Assembly (NCBI GenBank): GCA_016214955.1
Contig: JACRMN010000020.1
Coordinates: 78,861 to 142,860, forward strand
From: Deltaproteobacteria bacterium
Lineage (GTDB): Bacteria; Myxococcota; Myxococcia; Myxococcales; Anaeromyxobacteraceae
Length of the DNA stretch: 64,000 nucleotides
Direction of reading: 5' to 3'
In this document: positions 16,163 to 24,008 of the stretch, piece after piece
How positions within the stretch are numbered: the stretch's first letter is position 1
Layout of the letters: each line of letters starts with the position of its first letter
The notes under the pieces: generated by a model
Seen by the model: only the letters and a program-made list of their open reading frames with translations
Databases searched by the model: none
Told to the model about the DNA's origin: nothing
Position numbers and translations under genes: made by a program

Positions 16163-17527
16163 GTGGAGCGCCTGGTCGTCGGCTTCGTGCGCCTCCTGCG
16201 CCGCGCCGGGCTTCGGGTCTCCCCCGGCGAGACCCTGGACGCCGTCCAGGCGCTGGCGGCCACCGGCCTGGCGGACCGGGCTCGGGCCCGGGCGGCCCTG
16301 CGGCTCACCCTGGTGAAGAGCGAGGCCGAGCTCGGCCGCTTCGATGCGCTCTTCGACGGCTACTTCGGAGAGGCTACGCCGGCGCGTGGCCCGGGCGCCC
16401 TGCCGGCCGACGCCGCCGCCGTCGCGGCCGAGGGCCGGTGGCGCCCGGCGGCGCAAGGCGACGAGGGAGAGCGCTCGGGCGCGAAGCTGCTCGTGGAGAC
16501 CGGGGAGGAGGACGGGCTGGAGCTCGACCTCGACACCCTCACGCCGGTGGAGGGCGACTCCGAGGGGGGAGCGCGGATGGCGGTGCAGTCGCGCCGGTTC
16601 CGCGGCGGGAGGGCCGACAAGCCGCGCCCCATTCATCACACCCGGGGGCCCATCTACCTGCGCACCGACGACGACTTCCTCTCCCGCTGGCGCAACGAGG
16701 GGGTGAAGCCCTTCCCGCCGGAGGAGGAGGCCGCCATGGAGGAGGTGGTCGCCCGGATGGTGAAGCGGCTGCGGAAGGACGCCCGCGACCTGCGCAGCGA
16801 CGAGAAGCGCGGCCGGCTGGCGGTGGTCAAGACCCTGCAGCGCAACTACCGCCACGGCCTGGTGCCCTTCGTCCGGGTGCTGCGCCGCCAGCGCAAGGAG
16901 CGGCCGCGCCTGGTGGTGCTCTGCGACGTCAGCTACTCGGTGAGCCACGCCTCCCGCTTCCTCCTGCTGCTCGTCCACACGCTGCAGCAGGGGCTCCTCG
17001 ACGTGCGCAGCTTCGTCTTCAACCGGCAGATCGCGGAGGTCACCGACCTCCTGCGCAGCCTGCCCATCAACGCGACCCTGGAGCGCATCGAGGGGGGCGG
17101 TGCCGTCAGCCTGGAGGACGACAGCGACTTCGGGAGCGCCTTCCTCGCCTTCCAGGCGAGCCACCTCCCCAGCCTGCGGGGGCGGCCGGCGGTGGTGATC
17201 CTGGGCGACGCCCGCAACAACTACAACCCGGCCCACGAGGAGGTGCTGGCCGCGATCCGGGAGCGGGCCAGCACCGTGCTCTGGCTCACGCCCGAGGACC
17301 GGGGCTCCTGGGAGCTGGGGGACTGCCTGATGAACACCTACGGACCGCTCTGCGACCGGGTGGAGGTGGTGCGGAACGTCGAGGAGCTGTCGCGGGTGGT
17401 GGAGGAGCTGGTCCGGGGAGGCGGTGTCGGCGGCGGCGCGGAGCGGGAGCGGGAGCGGCCGCGGGCACCGGCGGCCGCGGCCCGGAGACCGGGGTGGACC
17501 CACGGCGGCCAGCGGGTCGAGACCTGA
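16163..17527 (+). CDS. VWA-domain CoxE-like protein
   Basis: A 454-residue protein with GTG start one base after the MoxR stop. The N-terminal helical part (VERLVVGFVRLLRRAG) and a C-terminal von Willebrand A domain with MIDAS motif DVSYS (residues 255-259) match CoxE/YeaD-type partners of MoxR ATPases. A charged middle (about residues 90-190, rich in Glu, Arg and Gly) is likely disordered. It should form a chaperone complex with the MoxR protein acting on a metal enzyme of this locus. No signal peptide. Confidence 0.85.
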   Translation: MERLVVGFVRLLRRAGLRVSPGETLDAVQALAATGLADRARARAALRLTLVKSEAELGRFDALFDGYFGEATPARGPGALPADAAAVAAEGRWRPAAQGDEGERSGAKLLVETGEEDGLELDLDTLTPVEGDSEGGARMAVQSRRFRGGRADKPRPIHHTRGPIYLRTDDDFLSRWRNEGVKPFPPEEEAAMEEVVARMVKRLRKDARDLRSDEKRGRLAVVKTLQRNYRHGLVPFVRVLRRQRKERPRLVVLCDVSYSVSHASRFLLLLVHTLQQGLLDVRSFVFNRQIAEVTDLLRSLPINATLERIEGGGAVSLEDDSDFGSAFLAFQASHLPSLRGRPAVVILGDARNNYNPAHEEVLAAIRERASTVLWLTPEDRGSWELGDCLMNTYGPLCDRVEVVRNVEELSRVVEELVRGGGVGGGAERERERPRAPAAAARRPGWTHGGQRVET

Positions 17528-17556
17528 GGCGGGATCGGCCTCGGAAGGGGACGGAG

Positions 17557-17874
17557 ATGAAGGCACTGGTGGTGAAGGTGACGGTGAAGCGCGAGCACCG
17601 GACGGCGTTCCTGGCCGAGATGAGGCTCGACGCGCTCTCCTCTGTGCGCGACGAGGCGGGCTGCCTCCTCTTTCACGTGCTCGCCGACGACGAGCGCCCC
17701 GAGGTCATCCACCTCTACGAGCTCTACCGGGACGAGGCGGCCATCGAGGCGCACAAGGCGACGCCCCACTTCCTGCGCTGGGTGGCGCTCACCGCTGCCT
17801 GGCTGGCCGGGCCGGTCGAGGTCCGGGTCTGCACGCCACTCGACGCGCCGGCCAAGACCCCTCCGTCGCCCTGA
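17557..17874 (+). CDS. Antibiotic biosynthesis monooxygenase-fold (YgiN-like) protein
   Basis: A 105-residue dimeric alpha-beta barrel protein of the ABM/YgiN type: KALVVKVTVKREHRTAF, then CLLFHVLADD and IHLYELYRDEAAIEAH, the usual order of strands and helices. Such proteins act on quinols, haem or small aromatic compounds, or only bind them. It is 29 bases after the CoxE-like gene and GGACGGAG precedes the ATG, so it may be the last gene of the mycofactocin operon. A second ABM-fold gene lies beyond the regulator on the other strand. Confidence 0.75.
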   Translation: MKALVVKVTVKREHRTAFLAEMRLDALSSVRDEAGCLLFHVLADDERPEVIHLYELYRDEAAIEAHKATPHFLRWVALTAAWLAGPVEVRVCTPLDAPAKTPPSP

Positions 17875-17922
17875 GACACGCGGGCGCGCAGGGGGCGCGG
17901 GCCGGGTGTCAGGCTCTCCCCC

Positions 17923-17955
17923 GATCGGGGGTCGCACCACGAGGGGACCCCGATC
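17923..17955. terminator. Hairpin after the operon (terminator or operator)
   Basis: GATCGGGG (17923-17930) pairs with CCCCGATC (17948-17955), and two further pairs across a one-base bulge extend the stem to about 10. There is no T-tract after it, so it may be a weak or factor-assisted terminator of the mycofactocin operon, or an operator in front of the sigma-54 regulator. Confidence 0.4.
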
Positions 17956-18018
17956 CGCCGAAAGCGCTGCGGCGGGTGGTGCCAGCCTGCACCTCTTGCT
18001 ACCGTTTGCGCATTGACC

Positions 18019-20016
18019 ATGAGGCCGTTCCCCAAGCCCACGAGTCGGCTCGAGCGCAGGCGCCAGATCGATCGCGCCTGGCACGCCTACGTCCTGGACG
18101 GCGTGGCGCCCGACGGGATCGGGGAGGAGATCGCCCGTTCCTGGCAGCGCGCCCGCGGCTACCGGATCGACCCTGCGCAGAAGCGGATCGCGCGCCGCCT
18201 CTCGGCCGAGGAGCTCCGGCAGCGGCGGGAGCGGGACGACGTCCTGCGGCTGGCGCGGCCCATCCTGGCCGACTTCGCCGCCCGCCTCGGCCTCGGCGAC
18301 CACGTCCTCACCTACTTCGACGGCGACGGCTGGCTGCTCGACATCGCGGGACTGCCGGCGGTGGTCGAGGCGGTCTCGGAGATCGACTTCACCCCGGGTT
18401 CCTGCTGGGCCGAGGACGCCGCCGGCACCAACGGGCCGGGCACGGCGCTGGCCGAGGGGCGGCCCGTGGAGGTCTTCGCCTCCGAGCACTTCGTGGAAGC
18501 CTGGCAGCCCTGGAGCTGTGCCGCCGCTCCGGTCCTCCCGCCGGGCGGCGGGGCGCCCCTCGGGCTCGTCGACATCACTGGCCCCTGGGAGGTGCAGCGC
18601 CGCCAGGCGCTGGTGGCTGCCAAGGCCATCGCCCGGGCGGTGGAGGAGCGTCTGCGCGCCGCGGTGAGCGTGCGCGACGAGGTGGTGCGCTACGCCTTCC
18701 GCGCCGCTCACGCCTCGGGGGACGCGCTGGTGGCCGTCGACGCCCGCGGGGTGGTGGTGGCGGTCAACGACGCCGCCGCCCGGCGCCGGGTGGTCGAGGC
18801 GGGCTCGCTTCCCCTGGCCGTGAGGCAGGCGCTGCTCACCGGCTTCGCCGGGCGAGCCGCCGCCGGCGGGAGCGAGATGCACATCCAGGTGCCGGAGGCG
18901 CCGCTGCTGGTGGCCTCTCCGGTCACGCATGAGGGGGCGGTGATCGGGGCCATCGTGCGGGCGCCAGACGCGCGGCCGGCGACGCGCCCATCGCGCAGGA
19001 GGGGACGGGAGGATACCGCCGTGACCTCCGAGCCAGGCCTGGCCCGCTATGACTTCGGCCGCATCCTCGGCGCCTCCGACGCGCTCGCCCGGGCCACCGA
19101 GCTGGCGCGGGTGGCGACCCGCAACGCCCTCCCGGTGGCCCTCTACGGGGAGTCCGGGACGGGCAAGGAGCTCTTCGCCCACGCCATCCACTCCGCCGGC
19201 GACAGGGCCGGAGGCCCGTTCGTGGCCGTGAACTGCGGCTCCATCCCGGCGCAGCTGGTGGAGGCCGAGCTGTTCGGCTACGAGGCCGGCACCTTCACCG
19301 GCGGCCGTCGCGACGGGAACCAGGGACGCTTCGAGGACGCCGACGGCGGCACCCTCTTCCTCGACGAGGTGAGCGAGCTCTCCGGTCTCGCGCAGACGGC
19401 GCTCCTGCGGGTGCTGCAGGAGAAGGAGGTGGTGCGGCTCGGGGGCAGCAGCCCGCGGCGCCTCGACGTCCGCATCGTGACCGCCTCCAACAAGCCGCTG
19501 CTGGCCGAGTGCCAGGAGCGCCGCTTTCGGCGCGACCTCTACTACCGCCTCAACGTCCTGGCGATCGACATCCCGCCGCTGCGGGAGCGGGGCGACGACG
19601 TCACCCTGCTGGCCCGGATCTTCCTGGCCGAGGCCGAGGTCGAGGTGGGGAGGGCGGGCCTGGCCCTGACCGACGAGGCGGTGGCGGCGCTGCGGGCCTA
19701 CTCCTGGCCCGGCAACGTCCGCGAGCTGAAGAACGTCATCCTGCGCGCGGCGGCGACCTCCCGCACCGCGGAGATCGATCGCGCCGACCTCCTGCTCCCC
19801 GAGGACGAGGCGCGGCTGGCGCCGGCCAGCCCGGGGCCCCCCGAGCCCTCGCTGCGCGGCGCCATGCGGGAGAGCGAGCGCCAGGTCCTGCTTGCCACGC
19901 TCACGGCCTGCGCCTGGAACTTCTCTCGCGCCGCCGACCAGCTCGGCATCTCGCGGATGACGCTCTACCGGCGGCTCGAGCGCTGCGGCATCTCCCGGGC
20001 AGGCACGCGGAGCTGA
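18019..20016 (+). CDS. Sigma-54-dependent AcoR-type activator (GAF-AAA+-Fis HTH)
   Basis: A 665-residue regulator: N-terminal AcoR-type region with a GAF-like sensor (about 75-210), a PAS-like middle, a central AAA+ domain (about 340-580) with Walker A GESGTGKE and Walker [10 protein letters not shown], and a C-terminal Fis helix-turn-helix ([16 protein letters not shown]). The sigma-54 contact loop reads GTFTGG (residues 424-429) instead of the usual GAFTGA; the key Thr is kept. An in-frame TTG two codons upstream is an alternative start. Family members sense acetoin, glycerol or other alcohols, so it probably drives the mycofactocin/alcohol locus. Confidence 0.9.
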   Translation: MRPFPKPTSRLERRRQIDRAWHAYVLDGVAPDGIGEEIARSWQRARGYRIDPAQKRIARRLSAEELRQRRERDDVLRLARPILADFAARLGLGDHVLTYFDGDGWLLDIAGLPAVVEAVSEIDFTPGSCWAEDAAGTNGPGTALAEGRPVEVFASEHFVEAWQPWSCAAAPVLPPGGGAPLGLVDITGPWEVQRRQALVAAKAIARAVEERLRAAVSVRDEVVRYAFRAAHASGDALVAVDARGVVVAVNDAAARRRVVEAGSLPLAVRQALLTGFAGRAAAGGSEMHIQVPEAPLLVASPVTHEGAVIGAIVRAPDARPATRPSRRRGREDTAVTSEPGLARYDFGRILGASDALARATELARVATRNALPVALYGESGTGKELFAHAIHSAGDRAGGPFVAVNCGSIPAQLVEAELFGYEAGTFTGGRRDGNQGRFEDADGGTLFLDEVSELSGLAQTALLRVLQEKEVVRLGGSSPRRLDVRIVTASNKPLLAECQERRFRRDLYYRLNVLAIDIPPLRERGDDVTLLARIFLAEAEVEVGRAGLALTDEAVAALRAYSWPGNVRELKNVILRAAATSRTAEIDRADLLLPEDEARLAPASPGPPEPSLRGAMRESERQVLLATLTACAWNFSRAADQLGISRMTLYRRLERCGISRAGTRS

Positions 20017-20023
20017 CCCCGCC

Positions 20024-20359
20024 CTAGCGGTCGAACCCGTACTCCCGCTCCACCCGGCAGACCCGCACCCGGTAGGCGCGGTACCAGCGCTCGCGCCCGG
20101 CCCGCTGCGCCGCCTGGTGGTCGGCCTGCGCCTTCCAGGCCGCGATCGAGGCCTCGTCCTTCCAGTAGGCGACGGTGATGCCCAGTCCGTCGTCGCCGCG
20201 CGCGCTCTCCATGCCCAGGAAGCCGGGCATGGTCGCCGCCAGCCGCACCATCTCGTCCGCTGTCTGGGCGTAACCGTCGTCGCCCGGCGTGCGCTGCGAG
20301 GTGAAGACCACCGCCAGGTGGCCGGTGCCCACCCTGTCCACCAGGCCCGAGCCGCTCAT
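20024..20359 (-). CDS. Antibiotic biosynthesis monooxygenase-fold protein
   Basis: A 111-residue ABM-domain protein: HLAVVFTSQRTPGDDGY, then MPGFLGMESARGDDGLGITVAYWKDEASIAAW (seen in pieces, about residues 14-80), typical of the stand-alone family found in many proteobacteria. Its stop lies 7 bases from the stop of the sigma-54 regulator (convergent). It starts 9 bases downstream of the aminotransferase gene on the minus strand, so the two are probably co-transcribed. The ligand is unknown; these small proteins are often implicated in haem or quinone handling. Confidence 0.8.
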   Translation of the reverse strand: MSGSGLVDRVGTGHLAVVFTSQRTPGDDGYAQTADEMVRLAATMPGFLGMESARGDDGLGITVAYWKDEASIAAWKAQADHQAAQRAGRERWYRAYRVRVCRVEREYGFDR

Positions 20360-20368
20360 GCCGCCTCC

Positions 20369-21526
20369 TCACACCCCGGCGAGCCGCTCGCAGGCCCGCT
20401 TCAGGGTGTCGTCGTTCTTGGCGAAGCAGAAGCGCAGCACCCGGTCCTGGCGGGGCGTCTCGTAGAAGACCGAGACCGGGATGGAGGCCACGCCGATCTC
20501 GCGCGTCCAGCGCTCGGCGAGCGCGGTGTCGGGCTCGTCGGTGATGCGGGCGTAGGAGGCGAGCTGGAAGTAGGTGCCCTGGCAGGGGAGCAGCTCCAGG
20601 CGCGAGGCCCGGAGCCCCTCGCGGAAGAGATCCCGCTTCGCCTGGTAGAAGGCCGAGAGGCCCAGGTACCGCTCCGGCTCGGCCAGCCACTCGGCGAGCC
20701 CGAGCTGCACCGGGGTGTTCACCGTGAAGACGATGAACTGGTGGGCCTTGCGGAACTCGAGGGAGAGCTCCCGGGGCGCCAGCACGTAGCCCACCTTCCA
20801 GCCGGTGACGTGGAAGGTCTTGCCGAAGGAGGAGAGCACGAAGGAGCGGTCCCGCAGCTCGGCGTGGCCGGCGCAGCTCTGGTGGCGTCGGCCGTCGAAG
20901 AGGATGTGCTCGTACACCTCGTCGGCCACCACCAGCACGCCCGTGCCGCGGGTGAGCGCCGCGAGCGCCTCGAGGTCGGAGGGCTCCCAGGCCGTGCCGG
21001 TGGGGTTGTGCGGGGTGTTCACGATGATCATGCGGGTGCGCGGGGTGACGAGCCGCTTCACCTCGGCCCAGTCGGGCCGGTAGCCGGGGAAGGCGAGGCG
21101 GGCCCGCACCGGCGTGCCGCCGCAGAGCTCCACCGCCGGCGCGTAGGAGTCGTAGGCCGGCTCCAGCAGCACCACCTCGTCGCCGGGGCGCACCGCGCAG
21201 GCCACCGCGGTGAAGATGGCCTGGGTGCCGCCGGCGGTGACGGTGATCTCGTGCTCCGGGTCGTAGCGGGCGCCGTAGAGCGCCTCGACCTTGCGGGCGA
21301 TGGCCTCGCGCAGCGGGATGGCGCCGGCCATGGGGGCGTACTGGTTCTGGCCGGCGTGCATGTGCTTCGACACGAGATCGAAGAGGCCGGGCGGCGAGGT
21401 GAAGTCGGGGAAGCCCTGGGAGAGGTTGAGCGCGCCGGTCTCCGTGGCCAGGCGCGACATCACCGTGAAGATGGTGGTGCCGACCCGGGGCAGGCGCGAG
21501 GGGAGGCTGCCGGTGTAGTGGGGCAT
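20369..21526 (-). CDS. PLP-dependent aminotransferase, methionine/kynurenine type (YbdL-like)
   Basis: A 385-residue fold-type I aminotransferase. It has NLSQGFPDF near residue 34, VNTPHNPTG, VVADEVYEHI and the PLP lysine in SSFGKTFHVTGWKVGY, plus the C-terminal LRFCFAK arginine that binds the substrate carboxylate. The QGFPDF signature is typical of the YbdL/kynurenine-oxoglutarate branch that uses methionine, histidine or aromatic amino acids. It heads a two-gene minus-strand unit with the ABM-fold protein. Complete and of normal length. Confidence 0.88.
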   Translation of the reverse strand: MPHYTGSLPSRLPRVGTTIFTVMSRLATETGALNLSQGFPDFTSPPGLFDLVSKHMHAGQNQYAPMAGAIPLREAIARKVEALYGARYDPEHEITVTAGGTQAIFTAVACAVRPGDEVVLLEPAYDSYAPAVELCGGTPVRARLAFPGYRPDWAEVKRLVTPRTRMIIVNTPHNPTGTAWEPSDLEALAALTRGTGVLVVADEVYEHILFDGRRHQSCAGHAELRDRSFVLSSFGKTFHVTGWKVGYVLAPRELSLEFRKAHQFIVFTVNTPVQLGLAEWLAEPERYLGLSAFYQAKRDLFREGLRASRLELLPCQGTYFQLASYARITDEPDTALAERWTREIGVASIPVSVFYETPRQDRVLRFCFAKNDDTLKRACERLAGV

Positions 21527-21580
21527 GCCCGGGAAGTCTCGGACGCGGGGAGGCGAGGGGCAAGGGGGAGGGGGGACGGG

Positions 21581-23227
21581 CTACACCGGCGCCTCCGCTC
21601 CCTGACCGGCGCGCTGCTCCGCCGGAGCGTCGAGCACCTCCCGCACCCGCACCAGGAGCTCCGTCGAGGAGAACGGCTTCGGCAGCACGTAGGCGGCCCG
21701 ATCGACGCTCACGGCGTGGGCCGCGTAGCCCGAGACCAGCAGCGCCCGGACGCGCCCGGCGAGCCGCCGGAGCAGCTCGTCGCCACCCATCCTCGGCATG
21801 GCCAGGTCGGTGATCACCAGGCGGATGTCCGGGTGCTGCGCCAGCCGCTGGAGGGCGACCACGCCGTCCTCGGCCAGCGTGACGCGGTAGCCGGCGGTGG
21901 TCAGCACCCGCTCCAGCAGCACGCGCACGCGGGTGTCGTCGTCCACCACCAGGAGGTGCTCGGCCCGGCCGGACTCCGGGGTGGCCCGGAGCGCCGGGCG
22001 CGGCCGCGGCCCGGTGCCGTCCGACTCCGGCAGCGACACGGTGAAGCAGGTGCCCTCGCCGGGCCGGCTCGCCACCTCGATGGTGCCGCCGTGGCTCTTC
22101 ACCACCGCGTCCACCACCGCCAGCCCCAGGCCCGTCCCCTGGCCGGCCTCCTTGGTGGTGAAGAAGGGCTCGAAGACGCGCGCCAGGACCTCCGGTGGCA
22201 TCCCGGCGCCGGAGTCCCGGACCTCGACGACGGACCACCTGCGCCCGGCGCGGTAGGACGAGTCGAGCGTCAGGGTGATGCGCCCCGGTCCGTCGATGGC
22301 GTCGCGGGCGTTGAGCACCAGGTTCATCACCAGCTGCTCGAGCTGGCCCGCGTTGGCGAGCACCTCGCGCGGGAGCCCCTTCTCCACGACCTCGAGCTGG
22401 ATCGAGCTCGGCAGCAGCGCGCGCAGCATGGGCGTGAGCGCGTTCATGGTCTGCCGCAGATCGACCTCCCGCCGCTCGACCGGCTGGCCGCGCGAGAAGG
22501 CCAGGAGCTGGCGGGCCAGGGTGGCGGCGCGGCTGCCCGCCGAGAGCACCTCGGAGAGCAGCTCGCGGAGGAGCGGCTCGTCGCCGAGTCTTCCGAGCGC
22601 CAGCTCGGCGTTGCCGATGACGGTCACCAGCACGTTGTTGAAGTCGTGCGCCACCTCGCCCGCCATCCGGCCGAGCGCCTCGAGCCGCTGCTCCCGCTGC
22701 ACCGAGGCCTCGAGCGCCCGGTGGGCTGCCTCGGCGCGGATGCGGCCGGCCACCACCGAGACCAGCGCGGCCACCTCCTCGGCGAAACCGATCTCCTCCG
22801 CCGTGGGGGGCATCACGCCCTCGGCCGCGAAGGTGCCGATGTTGAGGCAGCCGAGCCGCTCGCCCAGCCGCAACATGGGCACGGCGATGACGGTGCGGTT
22901 GCCGAAGAACTCGACCTGCGCCGGGTCGGCCTCGGGGCAGAGCCGCATGTCGGGGATGACCAGCGTCCCCTCGGAGTTCATGGTCAAGGAAAGCAGCCGG
23001 TCCTTGCGCCAGTCGAGCGAGGCCATCCGCTGGTTCACGCGCTGCCGGTCGGCGAGCACGTAGCCGACGATGTCCATGCCGGTGCCATGCTCCATCGGCA
23101 TGGTGAGCCAGGCCCGCCGGTAGCGGGTGGCCTCGTCGACGGCGTCGGCCACGCGGTCCATCACCTCGGCCAGCGTGGTGGCCTCGTGGAGACGCCGGGC
23201 GAGCTGGAGCAGCGTCCCGGAGGACAT
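21581..23227 (-). CDS. Soluble hybrid sensor histidine kinase (GAF-HisKA-HATPase-receiver)
   Basis: A 548-residue cytoplasmic kinase: GAF sensor (about residues 15-165), HisKA with phospho-acceptor His194 in EVAHDFNN, HATPase (MNLVLNARDAI as the N box, then GAGMPPEV and GTGLGLAV) and a C-terminal receiver (LLVVDDDTRVR, phospho-acceptor Asp in VITDLAMPRMGG, Lys in VLPKPFSS). No membrane segment. The HisKA type and fused receiver are common in Myxococcota. No cognate output protein is adjacent; the gene is divergent from the DUF4870-like gene. Confidence 0.9.
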   Translation of the reverse strand: MSSGTLLQLARRLHEATTLAEVMDRVADAVDEATRYRRAWLTMPMEHGTGMDIVGYVLADRQRVNQRMASLDWRKDRLLSLTMNSEGTLVIPDMRLCPEADPAQVEFFGNRTVIAVPMLRLGERLGCLNIGTFAAEGVMPPTAEEIGFAEEVAALVSVVAGRIRAEAAHRALEASVQREQRLEALGRMAGEVAHDFNNVLVTVIGNAELALGRLGDEPLLRELLSEVLSAGSRAATLARQLLAFSRGQPVERREVDLRQTMNALTPMLRALLPSSIQLEVVEKGLPREVLANAGQLEQLVMNLVLNARDAIDGPGRITLTLDSSYRAGRRWSVVEVRDSGAGMPPEVLARVFEPFFTTKEAGQGTGLGLAVVDAVVKSHGGTIEVASRPGEGTCFTVSLPESDGTGPRPRPALRATPESGRAEHLLVVDDDTRVRVLLERVLTTAGYRVTLAEDGVVALQRLAQHPDIRLVITDLAMPRMGGDELLRRLAGRVRALLVSGYAAHAVSVDRAAYVLPKPFSSTELLVRVREVLDAPAEQRAGQGAEAPV

Positions 23228-23357
23228 CGCACCGAGTGTCGCGGTTTACCGGCGCAGCGCACAAGGTTCTGCGCGTGAATGCGCCCCTGCGTCACCCCGC
23301 CAGGTGCCCTCCCGGGCGAGGAGGATTCTGCGTCCACGCCGGCGCGGCGGATCTACC

Positions 23358-23750
23358 ATGCGCCCCATGGACCCCATCCCGACCGCACCGGTGCCGCCTC
23401 CGCCTCCCCCCCTGCCGCAGCCGACCGCCAGCGACGTGCCCGCCAAGGTGGTCTACGGCCTCTACCTGGCCTCGCTGGTGCTGGGCGTCACCGCGCTCGT
23501 GGGCGTGGTGGTGGCCTACGTCTACCAGGGGGAGGCGCCCGAGGCGCTGCGCACCCACTACCGGTTCCAGATCCGCACCTTCTGGATCGGCCTCCTCTAC
23601 GCGGCGGTGAGCGGCCTCCTGGTGGTCGCCTTCGTCGGCTTCCTGGGCCTCATCTTCGTGGCGGTCTGGCTCGTCGTCCGCTGCGTGAAGGGCTTCCAGC
23701 GGCTCTCCGAGCACCAGCCCATCCCCGATCCCGCGACCTGGCTCTGGTGA
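23358..23750 (+). CDS. Small membrane protein, DUF4870-like
   Basis: A 130-residue protein with a Pro-rich N-terminus (about residues 6-20) and three hydrophobic segments (about 30-54, 72-95, 96-112) ending in a short polar tail (GFQRLSEHQPIPDPATWLW). The pattern of a first helix, a short HYRFQIRTFW connector and paired helices matches DUF4870 proteins of unknown function. A second in-frame ATG three codons later is an alternative start. It stands alone between the histidine kinase and the pyruvate oxidoreductase. Confidence 0.75.
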   Translation: MRPMDPIPTAPVPPPPPPLPQPTASDVPAKVVYGLYLASLVLGVTALVGVVVAYVYQGEAPEALRTHYRFQIRTFWIGLLYAAVSGLLVVAFVGFLGLIFVAVWLVVRCVKGFQRLSEHQPIPDPATWLW

Positions 23751-24008
23751 CGGGCGGTCCGGAAACGACCGCTTGTCATGCACTTCCGACCGCTGGCGCC
23801 GTGCGTCGTCCGCTGGGCCAATCCCTTGCGGGGCGGCCCCCCCTATCTGGTACACTCCAGCCCCCTTTGAACCAACGGCAGCCCTCCGCGAGGGGGCCTG
23901 CCACTTGCAAAGCCCCGTAGAAACGGCCCGAACGCTCGTGTACACGCGCAGGCCTTGCGCTCTCCGCGACCCACTCGACCGCCACCCGCAGCCCGAACCG
24001 GAGGCAGC

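Noticed and set aside
17998..18012. Sigma-54 promoter directly before the regulator gene
   Set aside because: A TTGCT is present, but the position for the GG doublet reads CC, so the -24 element is missing.
20117..23278. A 1053-codon + strand frame over the aminotransferase and kinase genes
   Set aside because: The minus strand encodes recognisable aminotransferase, ABM and histidine kinase motifs. The + frame is repetitive and lacks any domain.
23826..23856. Sigma-70 promoter before the pyruvate oxidoreductase (TTGCGG and TACACT)
   Set aside because: The spacing is 19 bases and both boxes are weak. It is too poor to list as a feature.
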